A stretch of 64,000 bases of DNA from Kingdonia uniflora (GCA_014058105.1 JACGCM010002202.1:248001-312000), one strand, 5' to 3'; positions 29,505 to 41,786 are shown, counted from the stretch's first letter. Made by a program: numbers and translations. The notes: generated by a model from the sequence alone, not told the origin.

Positions 29505-32203
29505 TTAGTGGTTTTAAATAGAAATTTTGGCTAAGATTTTATTAAAACGTACACATAAGATTAAGATCATCATTTTTACAGGGTAAATTTGGGATTTCAT
29601 TCTTATAAAAAAATTCATGAGTTTTAGAATATGACATAGTTCACCTATAATATGATTGAGAATCATTTTTTAGCTTTATTCTAAATACTATGATTTGTCT
29701 TCTATGCAATTGATATATTTATCAAGAATTGTCTCTTATTACAATTTATATCTTGCATTATAGATGTTTGCGACACTAATAAATATTGAATTTCCACCAT
29801 TGTTGCTCACTAAAGCCAATTACCTCACTTGGTGCATTGAGGCAGACTTATTCTTGCAGTCACTTGGTCTGTAAAAGACCATCGTCATTGGCAATAAGGA
29901 AGATCACATGGACAAAGAAAGGGCTTTGTTTACCCTCTGTAATCATATTCAGGATGACCTGAAGACTGAATACCTCAACAAGGTTGATCCAGCTGACTTA
30001 TGGGTAAGCTTGCAGGGGCGTTATGGTCATTACAAAACCATTATGCTCCCAAAAGTGATGCACCAATAGAATACCCTTAGGTTCCAAGATTTTAGGATGG
30101 TTGTTGATTACAACTCAGCAGTCCATAAAATCACTTCTACACTTGAACTGTGTGAGAAGGTCACTGATAGTGAAATGATATAGAAGACTCTATCAACCTT
30201 CCATGCTAGCAATATTGTGATTTAGAGGCAATATTGGAGAGAGAACTCAAAGACTCATGCAGTCTTGGTTCAGGCACTGCTCATCTCTGAGCAGAACGAT
30301 GAACTTCTGATGAAGAATCATACTATGCGGCCTTCTGGGAGTGTGTCGTTGCCTGCCTCAAACAATATTCAGTTTCGGGGAAACAACTTTGTACGTCAGG
30401 GATGAAGATATGAAAGGGGCAGGGGAGGCTACCAGGGATACAGGAAAGGTAGGAACCAGAAACCCATTGCCCTAGGAGAGTTACAGGATTTAAGAAATCT
30501 TGGATACTAGGCAATGCGAAGAAGAAAAAGAAGACTAATCAGGGATCTACTTGCCTTAACTGTGGTGACACAGGACACTAGGCACGGGAATATCATGCAC
30601 CATGGATGGCTACCGGTGACAGAGTCTTAACCCACCAGGCAGTTATTGACACTAACTCTGCCCCTCAGGAGTTCGCAGCATCAGACTTCTTTGACGACAC
30701 GAATGCCGTCATGGATTAACATACGGAGTAATCCATACTGATTTCTCAGTAGACATGTGATGTCGTATTAGAGAGAGCACTAGTACTTTCTTTTCTAGAT
30801 AGACTTGATTTACTTTTTGTTGTCAGTATTTTTGATTTTGTTGGGAACATATCATTTATATTTCAATATAGTGATCGTGACATACATGGGATTTATTTTA
30901 TTCTAATAAATTATGATTACTCAAATTTATTGCTTGGGAAGTAGTTCAATTCTTTGTATGATAGATGAGCCTACATAAAACAAGCCTATAGATCTATTAG
31001 CTCATAGAGCATGACCGATAATCTGATGAGTGGCGACATATGTATCAGAGACATTAGTACCACGCACTCGATCCTTTTGAAATATAGTCGTCTAACCTTG
31101 TGCATCGGAGATGGCACAAATATCATTGGTACGGCCAACATGATATAACGCAGTGAGTACATCACGCTATTACTTTCTAACGGTACAATATAGGGTATCT
31201 AGTCCATTTTATAAACTAGTACATCCTGCTGAATTTTACTGAGTTTGGGGAGATACATGATAATACTTATCACGTAATGACTATCGAAGAAAATGACAGA
31301 CAGGGTTCTGTGTATTTACTCAATGTCTAAAGGTTAGAATACTCTATTGGAACGGATTCCAATACACTCCTCCGTCAGGGATAACGAGGAGGATTATCGA
31401 GATTATGTCTCAACTTTCCTTACAAGGAGAGAAGATCCAGAGAGTGTACGTATAACGATTGCTTTCAAGAAAAGTCTATTATGGCCAAGGTGGAGTGGGA
31501 TCTCCAGCTTTTGCTCCAACCGCATCCATGGAGACCTATGTGGACCTTTCCATCCACATAGTGGCATACTTTAATATTTATGGTCATTAAAGACGCATCT
31601 AGGAGATGGTTTTAAGAATGCACCGTTCGCACGCCATCTCACTTAGATCATTCAATCGCAGGCTCAGTTCCTGGATTAGTCGATCAAAGTCGATCGATGC
31701 GACTTAACAGGGGCTTGATAGTGTGACTCACAGGCTTTTGATAATTATTTTACCACTAATTAGAATAGATGATTGAGCATCGTGAGTACCCCATACCATA
31801 CCCAACTCGGGATTGGCGGAGAACCTAATCAAGCGATTTATGATAATTGCTAAGCCACTGTTATTACGACCACAGCTTCCAGCTAGTATGTGGGATATGC
31901 ATTTTTGCTCCCGCGGCACTGATTAGGGTTCATCCCTTAGCAAATCATTGAATTATTTTTTCCAAAAGCGACTAGTAACTGGGTCGGAGCCTGTTGTCGC
32001 CCATCGATAAACATTTGGATGTTCCGTACAGGTGCAAATCGTACCATAATGTATAAAGATGGGACCCTCAACGTCAGCCTAGAATTAAGCGGGTTATGAT
32101 TCACAGTTATAACTGGATATTTAGACCCATTGGCGACGTATATACTACAGGGCAGATAATTATCACTTTGATGAAATGATATTCTCAGCATTGGGGGGAG
32201 ATA
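29505..32203 (+). pseudogene. Non-autonomous copia-like element, copy 2, with gag
   Basis: After a leader, a gag frame opens near 29763 (MFATLINIE...) and can be followed, through stops, to about 30720. Typical copia gag blocks are 'LTKANYLTWCIEADLFLQSL', 'ALFTLCNHIQDDLKTEYL', 'DLWVSLQGRYGHYKTIMLPK', 'STFHASNIVI' and 'ALLISEQNDELLMKNH'. An RG/RY-rich basic stretch and a CCHC knuckle ('CLNCGDTGH*AREYH') follow. At least six stops show it is dead. No protease or pol follows; instead comes the 1.4-kb non-coding region shared with copy 1, ending in GGGGGGAGA before 32204. A gag-only layout of this kind is known for non-autonomous LTR elements. Confidence 0.7.
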
Positions 32204-32252
32204 TGACAGTCAATGTTAAGGATGTTTTGAAAAGGTCTTGGAAAATACCATT
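30872..32252 (+). repeat. Long direct repeat, copy 2 (copy 1 at 27186-28622)
   Basis: Counterpart of the 27186-28622 block. It continues about 45 bases into the LTR start before diverging at about 32252, where a copia pol remnant begins. Confidence 0.85.
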
Positions 32253-34341
32253 GTTATCTCATCTAGACCCCTATATATAAGTTAGGTGACAATAAGGTTC
32301 AACGGATTTCAAACCTCTAATAGGTCGCAAATAATTTGTTAGACGCATTCATAGACACTATTGAAGTACTGAAAGTGTATGTACCTGTAAGTAATACACC
32401 TACACAGCAGAACGTTCCAGGGGAACTAGTACCGCAACAAAACGTTCTAGGGGAATTAGTACCGCAAACGAATCTTAGGCTCGCACATAGTGTGAAGCAC
32501 CGTTGGAAGAAAGTATTCTGAACCGGGGTGCTAAAGAATAAGGGACAAATATGACTAATGATGCAGACGGTTCATCGAGGATGGAACCACCCATTGACAA
32601 AGTATTCATATTCACTGCTGTGCTCGCCATCAAGAATGAGGATTCATAACCACTTATTGTAAATGACAAGACTAGTTGCCCATGAAATCTTTAAGAGATC
32701 TGGTATCGATTGCAGTGTGACCTATTACCTGGTTATGGACGCTATAATGTTTCAGTACTTATCAATCTGTCAAGTTGTCGAGGATAAGCTAGACTTGCGT
32801 CTGATGTAAATACCGCGTATCTATATGGGAAACTAGATACAAATATATACATGAAGCTACCTGGGAAGGTATAAGCTTCTAGAAACAACTAAGCCCGACA
32901 CACGAGGTGTGTACGTAATAAAACTGGAAAAGCTATTGTTGACTTGAAGCAATCAGGGCCCATGAGACATAGTAAGTTAACTGAGTATTACAAGGTTGGG
33001 GAGTTTGCAAATATCCTTATATGTCCATGCGTTCTTATTTAGAATACAAATATTAGTTTCAGTATCATCATAGCAGTGTTCTAAATGATTTTAATATCAT
33101 TAGACCTCCGAGGGAGATTGTGAGAGCCACCGAAAACCTTGGGAAGGAATTCGAATACAAGACCTTGGGAAATCAAGAGTGTCTCGATTTACAGATCGAA
33201 CATCTTGATAGTGGCACTCGTACACAAAGCAATATATATCGAAAGAGTTATCTAATACTTCGATATGGATGTAGTACACGGTGTTAAGTCGTTTATTACA
33301 CATCCAGTACTTGGGTGTGGACAACAACATCTTCCAATATCCTAGTGGGGGGGAGAAACTCCTAGGGCCATGGTGCTAGCTAAGAGGTGATTTGCTATAG
33401 TTAGCTGGGTATACTAAACCCAATGACTCATTCCCAGTGAACTGTTTGGCTTGTCATAGTTTTGTTCCTACCCATAGACACTGGATTGAGATTAAGCATA
33501 TTCTGAGATATCTTATCGGCATGAAAGACTGGGGTCTATTCTATCCTCAACTTTGCAAATAAGAAATTATAGGATACGCCGATGCAGGATATTTGTCAGA
33601 TCCACATAAAGGCCGATCACAATCGGGTTATGTATTCTTGTATGGAGATATTGCGATTTCATGAAGATCAGTGAAGTAGACAATGGTTAATACATCCTCG
33701 AACCACGTGAAGATTCTTGTATTACATGAAGCCGATAAATAATGATTTTGGTTGCGGTCTATGATCAACCATATCAATGAGAGTTGCGGTCTGAATTTTA
33801 TCTAAAATAAACCAACGATACTTTATGAAGACAATGCAGTTTGTATCGTTCAAGTCAAAGGCAGATTTATTCAAGGTGACAAGACGAAGCATATTTCACC
33901 AAATTTCTTCCACATACAAGAGTTGCAGAAGGCGAATGAGATCAATGTTGTTCAAGTCCATTCATAGGACAACCTGGCTGATCTATTCATGAAAGCTCTT
34001 GCATATCCTACGTTCAAGAGATTAGTTCATGGAATTGGAATGCGAAGTTTACAAGATTTATTATCTCAGAGAGATAGATCTCAAGGAGATCGATGTCAAG
34101 GGGAGTAGTTTCAGCCTGACGTGGACACATGCGTGTTGTACTCTTTTTCCTGATAGTGAAGTTTTTATCCTAGGAGGTTTTACTGGCTGGAGGTTTTGAT
34201 GAGACAACGTATACGAATCCACGACCCATACAGGGCAAATGATTGTACTCTTTCCCTGCACAGCTTTTGCCCAAGGGGGTTTTGCTAGGCAGAGGTTTTA
34301 ATGAGACAAGTTGTCCTAGTATGGAACACCCCAAGGGGGAG
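32253..34341 (+). pseudogene. Ty1/copia pol remnant (RT C-terminal part and RNase H)
   Basis: Broken frames resemble the last third of a copia polyprotein. They include a Pro/Gln-rich spacer with a 30-nt duplication and scattered RT similarity near 32690-33060. The RNase H part is clear: 'LACHSFVPTHRHWIEIKHIL', 'IGYADAGYLSDPHKGRSQSG', 'TILYEDNAVCIVQVKG', 'DKTKHISPNFFHIQELQKAN', 'NLADLFMKALAYPTFKRLVH', then 'GIGMRSLQDL'. Many stops are present. Gag, integrase and the start of RT are missing, and the left side abuts the gag-only element. A purine tract (CCAAGGGGGAG) at 34331-34341 precedes the LTR. Confidence 0.8.
32404..32466 (+). repeat. 30-bp tandem duplication in the copia spacer
   Basis: The unit AACGTTCCAGGGGAACTAGT plus ACCGCAACA occurs twice with small changes, encoding a repeated QQNV-GELVP decapeptide. 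It lies between the integrase-like and RT-like parts of the polyprotein. Confidence 0.8.
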
Positions 34342-34590
34342 TGTTAGGAGTTGAGTCCAAGCCCAAGCTAGGAACCCAACAGGGTTGAAGTGTTCTATAC
34401 AGAGTCCTAGCAAACCCATAGGCCCAATAGGGTTATGGGGAGAGCTAGAGTAGAATAGGGAATCATTCTGGGTTGTCTATATATATCACTGTACTATGTA
34501 CAGAGAACACGGTTATGATAATCAATAAATCTCTTTCTCTCTTGTTCATGTTTTAGTATTATTCTGCTCTAGATTCATCATATCCCAACA
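34342..34590 (+). repeat. 3' LTR of the copia remnant
   Basis: A 249-bp LTR from TGTTAGGAGTTG to CATATCCCAACA directly follows the polypurine tract. It has a TATATATAT-type box near 34480 and AATAAAT near 34522. No 5' LTR with this sequence was found in the window. Confidence 0.8.
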
Positions 34591-37540
34591 GGTTTGCATT
34601 TTAGAATTTTGCTTTATATTTAACATTTGCATTAAAGATATTTTGGGGAGAAAAAAATGGAATGTATATTGGGAGGAGAGAGAATATCATATGGAAGGAA
34701 GAGAATAGTTTGATGTGGAATTCTATTTATTAATAGGTACCCTAAGTTTTACAAATTGTAGAGAGTTCTTTTAGGATAGCTAGCTACCAAATTTAGGATA
34801 GCAAAATTAGACTCCACAGATAGCACTGGTATTTTTCTCAAGAATTTCCCGTGACACTCTTTACTTTCTTGCCCTTCTCAATAGCCGACATCTTTTAGTC
34901 AAAAACAGTGGAAGTTGTTTGATCTATTGTCATGGGTTTTAGGAAATTAAAAGCTCTGTATAATTAATATATGACTAGAATTAACTTCAGTAATCAGTGT
35001 TAAAATTGCTAGAGTAGTCTCGACAATTTATAGAATTTGGCATCAGAACTCTGGATAAGTTGTCGAGGCTGCTGGAAAATGCTTAAAAAATGCTTTTGTT
35101 GAACGGTTTGTGGCTTGAAAAATGTTTTTATTGAGCAGGCTTACCTAAAGTTTAACTTTGGATAAGTTGTCGAGGCTCTTGGCCCTTTCTTGCATCCTAG
35201 TTTCTTTTTATTATCAGAAGTTGCTATTTTTTGGTGAAGCTGTTTACTTTAGCTCTCTCTCTTTTTTCTTTTTCGTAACTTGTTTTGTGGTGCGATTTTT
35301 ATTGGGCAGATCTTGTATAGTCAAAATGCAATCACATCTACTTCTAAACAGAAGGAATAGAAGATATGACGATACAAGATATTTCGAGATGTAATCTTCA
35401 TTGAGGGAGACTGTTGATTGTATAAATGATAATGAGACTATTGAATGTATCCTAATACAAGTTTATTTTAATCCAAGTCTTTAACAATTTTCTTTCATTA
35501 TCCATTGGTCCTTTCAGTTTTTATACCCATAACTGTAAATTCTGAACTGTGGTTAGTGCTTAAAGCAACTTCAAATTTGCCCATTTTAGTCTAATGAGAG
35601 CTTAAAACTTACTTTGGATCTCTTCACCATCAATATCACATTCTCTGGAAAAAATATCACGTTGATCAGAATCTCTACACTGAAAGTTGCATAAAGATTA
35701 GTTGGTGCTTATGTTACTGTACAAGTGTAGATGTATAATCATCCTTTTAGTGTTTCCCGTCTTTTAAGGTGAGTTGATGTTTTCTTTATTCAGGGCATCC
35801 ATTTCCGTTTTGTTAGCCCCATTCAAGCATAAGAATAGATATGGTAGTTTACTTTGAGTAGGCCATACCTCACCAAAGAAATGGGTTTACCTTGTCTTCC
35901 CTACAAGAGTGAGCCTCCCTGAATCCTTGTAGAAAGTGTATATCTTAATCCTCACAAATTAACAATATGGTTTTTATTGAGCACGTTTTTCTCATCTTTG
36001 TATTTCTTAATAAAATCTTGTAATGTATGTATGCAGGTGTAAAGAGACCAACAACACAACTCGACTTCACAAAGATGCACATTTAGGAGTATAATCAAAG
36101 CATAGTTTTTGGGTTTGTGATTGATAGTTATTGAGTGTCTTAGAAATGGAGTATTAATTGATTATGAGAATTGAGTTACAAAGGAAGTGAGGAACTCATC
36201 AAAACTCAAAAAAGTTATGAGATACTTGAAACCAAACTCGGTTCAGTTTGGTTGGTTAACTGAGGGTGCAAAAAAGTAACCGAACCGGACTGAGTCAGTT
36301 TTTCTAATTTGGAACCGAGAACCGAACCGGGTATTTGAAAAATTAAAAAAAACCGTCGGTTCGGGCCGGTTTCTTGGTTCAGTGGTTTTCTTGTACAACC
36401 CTAAATGAAAGTTAGAACGAACTTGCCGTGAACAAAAAGTTATTTCTAGTTTCATTAATTAATTACCAGAGAAATTTTACAAAATTTTGATTTTAACACA
36501 TTTCCCAGTTTCATCGTCAGTTTAACTACAGAGAGCTTGATAAAGAAAATGCTTGGAACCAAAGTCAGTATAAAAAATAGTTTATTTTTTTCATTTCTAT
36601 TTTTTTCCGTACAATTTGGGACGGACAATAAGAAGAAGACATCTAAGACCTCTTGATTAGGAGTCTGAGTGAACATCTACACTCGCTCTAATAGAAATTG
36701 TAGAACTGGGTAAAGGGTTTTTGTTGATGGGATATGGATCCAGAAAGAGAACTATAATTGTAATATCATCACGAAAATATCTTTGCACCCCTCGTTCAAT
36801 CTTTTTCAAGTCTGAGTACCGCATATCTCTTTTCTTTATCCCTTCTCATACTATAGTTTTAACTCGTTTCCTTGCAATTTCCTGTTGAAATATGGAATAT
36901 TAAATACCGACTAAACACATGAAAAACTTTTCTTGTAATTGACATAGATATCTGACATGTTGTTTTACACTATACAAGTAGAAGCGAGTCAAATTGCATG
37001 AGAAATACAGCATTTGCAAGTAACCAGTATTTGTAATGTAGTTTCTCGTAAGAAAAAAAGGCTACATTCTTCAAATAAGTTTCCAATCAAAATATGCAAA
37101 AGGTGTTTTCAGAAAATGTATTTCAAATTTCAGTCTTAAGTTCTTTTCTGCAAGTATTTGAAAGATAATTTTTTTAATGATAGAACTAAATAGGTATTTT
37201 TTATGATATTTTTTTCTATTTGTTTACCCTCAAGTATTCTAATTATAAGACGTTACAATAAACATTTCCCCGTAGCTTTGGATTTTTTTTTGCAATTTAG
37301 TCCCTTGCATCTTTACGTTTGGTGAAATGTATAATATACAATGCTATGGAGCTTGAAGTCTGCTTACAGAAGAATCAGACTTGACACCTGAAGTTTATGT
37401 AGTTTATACTAATTGAACTTTTGGATAATAGCTTTTTCGTGCTAGATATGTATCCAACCCAAGTTAGGATAGGAAGTCTTATACTAATATAGATAGTATT
37501 AGAATATTAGTTTGCATTTCGTGTATAAATTTCAGGGCTA
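34591..37540. other. Non-coding, AT-rich; no gene recognised
   Basis: Three kilobases without a supported gene. Visible items are an 18-bp direct repeat GGATAAGTTGTCGAGGCT at 35053 and near 35160, and a CCGAACC/GGTTCGG-rich segment at 36235-36400. That segment is a degenerate inverted set of the kind common in plant introns and small DNA elements. The right end may include former 3' sequence of the PP2C fragment. Confidence 0.5.
36235..36400. repeat. CCGAACC/GGTTCGG-rich repeat segment
   Basis: Several copies of ACCGAACCGG, GAACCGAGAACCGAACC and their complements lie within 170 bases, giving potential hairpins. No target duplication could be set. Confidence 0.5.
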
Positions 37541-37582
37541 CTAAAAGTGCCAAAACCTCGGGAAGAAAGATAGGAAGCTTAC

Positions 37583-37819
37583 ATGTTGTGGATAATGGTG
37601 GACAATCTTGACCGCCTCCTGATTGCTTAGGTGTTCCCATAGACCGTATGTTGCAAATATAAGAAACTGATCTTGAGGATAGATTTTCTGCACTAATATC
37701 AATGGATTTGCACTTAAAATTGGCTTGCAGAAAGTTTTAGGCAGTTTAAATTTTGCCAGCAGAGGCTCTTTGTTAAATTTTGCTTTTTTCAAATAAACAT
37801 CACCAATGGATCTTGAAAT
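37583..37819 (-). pseudogene. Orphan exon of a plant PP2C protein phosphatase (clade D-like)
   Basis: A 237-nt exon with intact splice signals (TTGCAG acceptor, GTAAGC donor) encodes 'ISRSIGDVYLKKAKFNKEPL', 'PILSANPLILV', 'QFLIFATYGLWEHLSNQEAV' and 'KIVHHYPQH'. This is the C-terminal exon block of clade-D PP2Cs, plasma-membrane phosphatases known from acid-growth control. The Asp of the metal-binding DG motif (usually SDGLWE) is Tyr here, which would remove activity. No other PP2C exon was found on either side; element B sits 80 bases upstream of the exon and the flanks are transposon DNA. It is a gene fragment or a gene broken by insertions. Confidence 0.85.
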
Positions 37820-37898
37820 CTGCAAGAAAAGATACATATAAGTCTCCCTCATAATCAATGAGTGTTCATCAATCTGGGAATTTCAAAAAATGCGAGTA

Positions 37899-37903
37899 AT
37901 TCC
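37899..37903. repeat. Target-site duplication of element B, left copy
   Basis: ATTCC here and at 51543-51547 flank the LTR pair exactly, as expected for integrase-mediated insertion with a 5-bp stagger. Confidence 0.9.
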
Positions 37904-38521
37904 TATAGGGACCTATCCATCGATCTCACCTAAAATCGAGTTGTCGCAAGTTCGAATTACCTCCATCTCAGGCTCACGCATTTTTCAACATAACTTCTCT
38001 AGTCAACATTTCAACCTACCCCATGAACTAGTGAAGAACGTGGGTCGAGCTTAAACTGGAAAACCTGAACAAGTCAAAGATACTTGTCTCTCACGAACTC
38101 GTCAGTTACTCAGTCAACCGCCACTAACCGCATTGTTCGAAAAACGTGCTCTAGCACGATGAAGAGCTGCGGAGAAGGCCTATATAAAGAAGAAGTTCCA
38201 GAAGAGACAGGGACAGAAAAATTATACCCGAGATCACCTAGAAACTGATTATCTAGATTCTCAAAATATTTAAACTTCTTATTTACAAGGTTCAAACATT
38301 TCTATATCTAGAAATTACTTGTAATAAGATATCCATCCCAAGCAATAACGATACTTTTACAAAAATTCTCCACTCGAGGTCGTGGGTTTTTTATTCAGAG
38401 GTTTTTTACGCTAAAATTCACATGTGTCATTTTCTTGTTTTCCATTTGAATATTGTCACTGGTTCATTGGTGTGATAGAAAATTCCAAGCCATTTTGAGC
38501 TCACGGAATTTGGCCATCACA
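37904..38521 (+). repeat. 5' LTR of element B
   Basis: Starts TATAGGGACC (the first G mutated to A; the 3' LTR has TGTAGGGACC) and ends GGCCATCACA. A TATATAAA box lies at 38181-38188. A conserved U5 block (GAGGTCGTGG...GAGGTTTTTTACGCTAAA) is at about 38375-38417. Confidence 0.93.
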
Positions 38522-38523
38522 TT

Positions 38524-38541
38524 TGGCTTCGTCTGTGGGAA
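38524..38541 (+). other. Primer binding site of element B
   Basis: TGGCTTCGTCTGTGGGA lies 2 bases after the LTR. Plant Tat-type elements commonly have TGGCGCCGTC-type sites here, complementary at their start to a tRNA 3' end; two C-to-T changes fit cytosine deamination. Confidence 0.7.
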
Positions 38542-38593
38542 AGATTACATTTCCACGATATCCTAAGGTAGTCTTTCACTACGATTTTCAATC

Positions 38594-40226
38594 ATGGCTA
38601 CAGGAGTCCAACTCGATGTTTTAATGGAGCCAGGACGGCTTACAGAGTTACGGGTGCATCTCGATGCTGAAACAGAGACACGCGTCGAGCTCGAACTTTA
38701 GTTAACTAAGGATCGGGAGCTCTGTGAGAAAGAGCTCGATGCAGAATGACAAGCTCGTTTGACAGCGCTCAAATGACATGAAAACTAATTAACAATAATG
38801 CAGACTGCTTCTGAGGCTCTGCAAAATACTCAGCAGGCTCCACCAACGAGAGGTCACGATCAATTGCCAGAGACCTCCCGTATTTCTGCAAGGGAAAGGT
38901 TGGGGCCTCGAGGAGTTATTTCCAGGAATCTTCTGCATGAGCCACAACCCTCCATACATTTAGGAGGTGAAGTTCAGTCTGAAGCCAGCCGAGGTCACCG
39001 AATATCCGTCCATTAGAAGGGAGAACATCGACCTCAACAACAAATTCTAGCACGAGATCGTGGGAGTGAAGATACTGGTACTCATCATCCAATACCCACC
39101 CACACAGTAATTCAGCCAACACATCATTGTGTTACAAAAGAACATATGGATCAACGGATTAAGGAGTTGATCGAAGCACAAGTTCTTGGCACTACCGGCG
39201 AGACCACAAGATTACAAGGAAGTTTGATTGCCAAAGAAATTTTCAATATGAAGATATCGAAAGGTTTCCATACTTCAAAGATTTACAAATACAAAGGTAC
39301 TGACCCAACATAACGCATTCAATAGTACCGTATTCATTGGGATTGTACTCCAATCTCAACCACATCCTTTGCCGTCTGTTCACAACCAGTCTGCAGGAGG
39401 AACCAGTCTGATGGTTCCACTCTCTCCATGAAGACTCCATATATGCTTTCGAGCAGATGTAGAAATAATTCTTCAAGACATATGCTCACAATAAGGACAA
39501 AGAGGAGAATTTATATTCTCTAACCAATCTCAAATAGTCACACGGAGAGAAACTCAAGGCTTTTGTGAAGAAATTTTTGGGGCTCGCACATAAAGTTGAT
39601 AACCTCGATCAGAAAACAACTGTTACTGTTTTCACCAATGCGCTCCAGCTTGATTGTAAAGCCAAAGAGTACCTTTTCTTAACAAACCTGCGACCTTGGA
39701 GGATATGATCGCCAAGGTCAATAGTTACGTCGACTTGGAAAGGATGATGTCTGAGCGACAAAAATCTACTAAATCCATACTTTCCACCAAAGGTCTATCT
39801 ATAGAACAGAATATTGAACCAAAGGAGGAACAGGGAGATAAGAAGCGCACCAAAGGTAATACTGGCTACCCTAGGAAAGGCGGTCCGCCTAACAAACCCA
39901 TCCTCCCAAAGTTGAACATCTGAATCTCCATAATTTTTCCAATACTTTTGAAGGATCAGCTCTACCGCGTCTCTCAGCCACTGGAACCAATCGAAAATCG
40001 ACCATATTGCCTACATCATAAGGTAAACCATCATTTTACTGACAATTGTTATGCTTTACAAAGGTTGCTCGAATATATTTTCAAAGAAGGACGAATGTTC
40101 GAATACATTGTCGACCTGGAATCGTACAAAAATAGCAGTTATAAGAAGCAGTTTGAAGTTATTCCGGTCAATGATCAAACTGAGGAAAATCACCTCCTCG
40201 AGAGAGCTTCTCACCGAATACATTAA
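38594..40226 (+). pseudogene. Gag and protease region of element B
   Basis: A start at 38594 opens a charged, Gln/Arg-rich N-terminus ('MATGVQLDVLMEPG') broken by stops. The gag core is recognisable at 39440-39700 ('FFKTYAHNKDKEENLYSLTN', 'KLKAFVKKFLGLAHKVDNLD', 'TTVTVFTNALQLDCKAKEYL'). An open stretch at 39696-39923 ends in a Lys/Gly/Pro-rich tail. At 39948-40226 comes 'RPYCLHHKVNHHFTDNCYAL', a CX2H-like zinc motif of the Tat gag end. Protease residues could not be placed with confidence. Stops and shifts throughout. Confidence 0.7.
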
Positions 40227-40329
40227 CCTCGATGGACTTGGCAGAGGAACTTTCATTAAAACTAAGATGGTTCAGCACGAAAAGGATACTCTCATTCAGT
40301 TCTCGCAACTCAATCGAGACGTCTTTGCG

Positions 40330-41700
40330 TGATCTTTCGAAGAAATGCCTAGGATCGATCCGGCCAAGGCATGCCAGAAACTATCCATCAACATCAATGC
40401 CACGGAAGTCAAATAGAAATAGCGACAACTGTCACCTCGTCTTCAAGATGAAGTTAACACCGAGATTGATAAATTGATCAAAGTGGAATTCATTCAAAAA
40501 GCCAAATATCATGACTGGATATCCAATATTGTCGTTGAACCAAAGAAGAACAGAAAAGTCTGAGTTTGCATCGATTTAACCGATCTGAACAAACATACTC
40601 CAAAGGATAGCTTCCCTCGTCCTAACATTCATCAGATCCTTGATTCTATAGCAGGCCATAATCTCCTATCTATGATGGACACTGCTTCGGGGTACAATCA
40701 GATTCTACTTTTAGAAGAAGATCAAGAAAAGACAGCTTTTATCACTGAGAGAGGTCTTTATTGCTATGCCATTCGGACTCAAAAATGCAGGTGCCACATA
40801 TCAACGGTTGATGACTACTATGTTCAAAGCACATCTAGGGAAAGTCGTTGAAGTCTACATCAACGATCTCTTGTGAAAGAACGTACAGTCAGCCAATCAC
40901 ATCTTAGATCTCAACACTATATTCAATATCCTTTGATCTTACAGAATGCGTCTCAACCCTGATAAATGTCAATTCGGGGCTATTCTGGCCGATTTCAGGT
41001 CCACCTCATCAGCAAGAAAAGGATTGAGGCTGATCTAGATCAGATTTGGGCTCTCCTCAATATTCCTTCATCAAGAACAACGAAAGACATTCAAAAACTT
41101 GCCGGCAAGATTACCGGTATTAACTGTTTCGATTCTAAATCTTCAAACTGTTGTCGTTGGCTATTCCTGTTACTCTGTAGTTATACCAAATGAGGAAAGG
41201 TTTAACCAAATACAGAGGTCATATGGATACCAGAATGCGAAGCAGCTTTTCAGGATCTCAAAACCTACTTGGGGAGGTCTTCCATAATGAGCACCCCAGC
41301 AGATAATGAGGAACTGATTATTTACCTAACAATCACTGATACTTTACTCAACCTGATTCTCATTCGCCTTGAAGGGAAAATCGAGATACCCGTCAACTTC
41401 ATCAGTAAAACCCTCACTCCAGCAGAAACGAGGTACTCTAAAATTGAGAAACTTCTTCTCACTCTCGTCTACACTTAACATAAACTCAAGCACTACTTCC
41501 AAGCTCATTCAGTCAAAGTCATGATGAACTACCCACTTCGAGAAGCTCTATCTAAGAAAGAAAAATCAAGAAGAGTGCAACAGTGGTCCATTAGTTTGGG
41601 AGAACATGATATCAAGTTCGAACAACGTCATTCTGAAAAGGGTCAGACAGTTGCCAACTTTCTCGCGGATTTTCCAGTAAAAGATCTCGAGTGAGAATAG
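40330..41700 (+). pseudogene. Reverse transcriptase and RNase H of element B
   Basis: RT blocks: 'FIQKAKYHDWISNIVVEPKK', 'VCIDLTDLNKHTPKDSFPRP', 'LLSMMDTASGYNQI', 'EKTAFITERGLYCYA', and after a frameshift 'AMPFGLKNAGATYQRLM'. The catalytic YxDD reads YIND, with the first Asp lost. The connection and RNase H follow ('RRVQQWSISLGEHDIKFEQR', 'TLTPAETRYSKIEKLLLTLV'). In-frame stops at several places show inactivity. Confidence 0.85.
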
Positions 41701-41745
41701 CATGATCCTGACCTCACAGAAGAAAATCCTAATGATCCACCCCTA

Positions 41746-41769
41746 CCCCCCCCCCCCCCCCCCCCCCCC
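41746..41769 (+). repeat. Poly(C) tract of 24 bases between the two RNase H domains
   Basis: An unbroken run of C in the pol reading region, encoding poly-Pro where the domain linker lies ('NDPPLP...KPFDE'). Homopolymers of this length are error-prone in sequencing, so the length is uncertain. Confidence 0.9.
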
Positions 41770-41786
41770 AAACCATTTGATGAGTG

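Noticed and set aside
35158..35394. 78-codon hydrophobic frame
   Set aside because: AT/T-rich DNA gives Phe/Leu-rich frames by chance; no family or gene structure supports it.
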